Origin: Fibrobacterota bacterium
GTDB lineage: Bacteria; Fibrobacterota; Fibrobacteria; UBA11236
NCBI GenBank assembly: GCA_028287505.1
Contig: JAQBPN010000120.1
Coordinates: forward strand, 1 to 64,000
Reading direction: 5' to 3'
Length of the DNA: 64,000 nucleotides
Shown here: one piece after another, positions 63,209 to 64,000 of the stretch
Layout of the letters: every line of letters begins with the position of its first letter
How positions within the stretch are numbered: the first letter of the stretch is position 1
Position numbers and translations under genes: made by a program
Notes under the pieces: generated by a model
The model's input: only the letters and a program-made list of their open reading frames with translations
What the model was told of the DNA's origin: nothing
Database searches by the model: none

Positions 63209-63427
63209 TTACTCGTCCCTTTCCACCTGCTCGTTGTAAGCGTCCAGACCCTCTTCGGTAATGGACCAACTGCCCCGTTCGCCATTAATGACATGTCCCT
63301 GGGTCACCAGGTGCTCCATGGCGGATTCCACCTCGCTCTCCTCCCCGACATGCTCGATGAACTCCTCGGTGAAATGCTGGCCTTCGTCGGACAGGAACGC
63401 GAGAATCTTCATTTGAAATTCTTCCAT
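63209..63427 (-). CDS. Small winged-helix-like protein (72 aa)
   Basis: I start at the ATG at 63427, before the folded part. The sequence MEEFQMKILAFLSDEG, EEFIEHVGEESEVESAME, HLVTQGHVI and GSWSITEEGLDAYNE has the pattern of a small winged-helix domain with a closing EGLDAY helix, as in PadR/MarR-like modules. Very acidic overall, so DNA binding is not assured. No family name assigned. Confidence 0.5.
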   Translation of the reverse strand: MEEFQMKILAFLSDEGQHFTEEFIEHVGEESEVESAMEHLVTQGHVINGERGSWSITEEGLDAYNEQVERDE

Positions 63428-63540
63428 GGAAACCGCCTTGATAATGGATTGGTGGGTACATTCTCCAATTACGACACCCTGCGTGCAAGCTACAACCAGA
63501 ATATAATCGCTGGGAAGCGCCCCCGAAGGGCGCGCTTGAG

Positions 63541-63810
63541 CTACCCCAGCAAACTTTCTTTCCAATCCCTGATGGTTGCCTTGGCAACGATTCCCTCCGA
63601 CACAAATGGATCTTCCTTCACGAACCGCTCCGCGGCATCCCTATTCGCGAAAACGCCCATCGACCCTTCCATAGGATTCGCCCAGGTACCGATGGCAATC
63701 ACTTCGCCTTTGGCGTGAAAGGCGTCGACCAGTTTCTTATGCCGCGGATATGCCTCCATAATCTTTTCCATGGGCACATTCGCGGTTTCGTAGAAGATCA
63801 CAGCTTTCAT
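63541..63810 (-). CDS. YciI family protein
   Basis: 89 aa from the ATG at 63810. KAVIFYETANVPMEKI, YPRHKKLVDAFHAKGEVIAIGTW, SMGVFANRDAAERFVKEDPFV and ATIRDW reproduce the YciI fold, with the conserved His and Asp of its putative active site (HKKL, EDPF). Members are small dimeric proteins; some act as enzymes on aromatic lactones, most are uncharacterised. Confidence 0.85.
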   Translation of the reverse strand: MKAVIFYETANVPMEKIMEAYPRHKKLVDAFHAKGEVIAIGTWANPMEGSMGVFANRDAAERFVKEDPFVSEGIVAKATIRDWKESLLG

Positions 63811-63894
63811 TTTTCCGGTTCCCATTTCTATCGTTGAATAACTTGCCGTCAAAAGATAATAGTCCGAGGTGGCCGCATCTCCGACACGGATTGG

Positions 63895-64000
63895 TTACAA
63901 CCCCACAATCCAGTCTTTTATTTCTCCCAGGGTATAGGCCGCATCGGAAATAAAGTGGCCTTTTCCCTCCAGTACCCTCAATACCGCGCGCCCTCCCCTT
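63895..64000 (-). CDS. C-terminal end of a hydrolase-like protein (partial)
   Basis: A frame enters from the right edge on the minus strand and stops at 63895-63897, leaving ~34 residues. The end LRVLEGKGHFISDAAYTLGE followed by IKDWI resembles the C-terminus of alpha/beta hydrolases, where the catalytic His sits in a G-x-G-H motif. Too short for certainty. Confidence 0.45.
   Translation of the reverse strand, partial: RGGRAVLRVLEGKGHFISDAAYTLGEIKDWIVGL

Noticed and set aside
63014-63718. 234-aa plus-strand ORF
   Set aside because: It overlaps the YciI and winged-helix-like genes antisense, has no ribosome site and no recognisable domain.
1-64000. Mobile elements, prophage or integrative element
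   Set aside because: No transposase, integrase, phage structural gene, tRNA-associated att site or terminal repeats were seen.

Overview
The window looks like a chromosomal stretch of an environmental member of the Fibrobacterota. Two genes belong to the TIGR02147 family, first defined as a Fibrobacter succinogenes paralogous family. Many gene products are lipoproteins or secreted proteins with short signal peptides, some with Fibrobacter-like C-terminal tails. DNA is GC-rich and compact, with ATGA, GTGA and TGATG junctions between co-directional genes and shared CTAG stops between convergent ones. I saw no rRNA, tRNA, CRISPR array, insertion sequence or phage gene.

Region 1 (1-6.7 kb): end of a SufU-type Fe-S protein, a divergent tubulin/FtsZ-superfamily GTPase, a small membrane protein beside a 17-bp tandem repeat, a long acyl-CoA dehydrogenase, a Cys-rich copper-storage-like protein, and a zinc-peptidase-like lipoprotein coupled to a small membrane protein. 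Region 2 (6.7-16.8 kb): a Wzi-like outer-membrane barrel, YihY/BrkB and TauE membrane proteins, a RarA ATPase fused to a methyltransferase-like domain, and a TIGR02147 regulator with a lipoprotein. Region 3 (16.9-23 kb): a coupled three-gene operon (Kazal-domain lipoprotein, secreted protein, periplasmic rhodanese) divergent from TIGR02147, then an envelope/sugar operon (epimerase, glycosyltransferase, 2-hydroxyacid dehydrogenase, lipoprotein).

Region 4 (23-36 kb): a Ser/Thr kinase with a TPR-like tail, a penicillin-acylase-family hydrolase, a DMT exporter behind what looks like a transcription attenuator with its own leader peptide, an ArnA-type decarboxylase, and two lipoproteins (an AlgX/AlgJ-like SGNH protein and a transglutaminase-like/TPR protein). 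Region 5 (36-46 kb): a type IV pilin-like minor-pilin operon with a degenerate pilin relict just upstream, a DUF4062-Sel1 membrane protein, a large TPR protein and a lactonase-fold protein. Region 6 (46-58 kb): a U32/RlhA-family protein, several small lipoproteins and hypotheticals, a truncated TIGR02147 gene joined to a decayed secreted-protein gene, a short RpoD-like sigma factor, and a lectin-fold lipoprotein.

Region 7 (58.4-62.7 kb) is the most striking: kaiC-kaiB-hybrid histidine kinase, transcribed as one unit. No kaiA is visible. KaiC has two intact ATPase domains, a conserved pair of phosphorylatable residues and a C-terminal coiled-coil extension. This suggests a KaiA-independent timer wired directly to a two-component output kinase. 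A perfect 8+8 inverted repeat lies in its upstream region. Functional links are inferred from family knowledge and gene order; nothing here was tested by database search.
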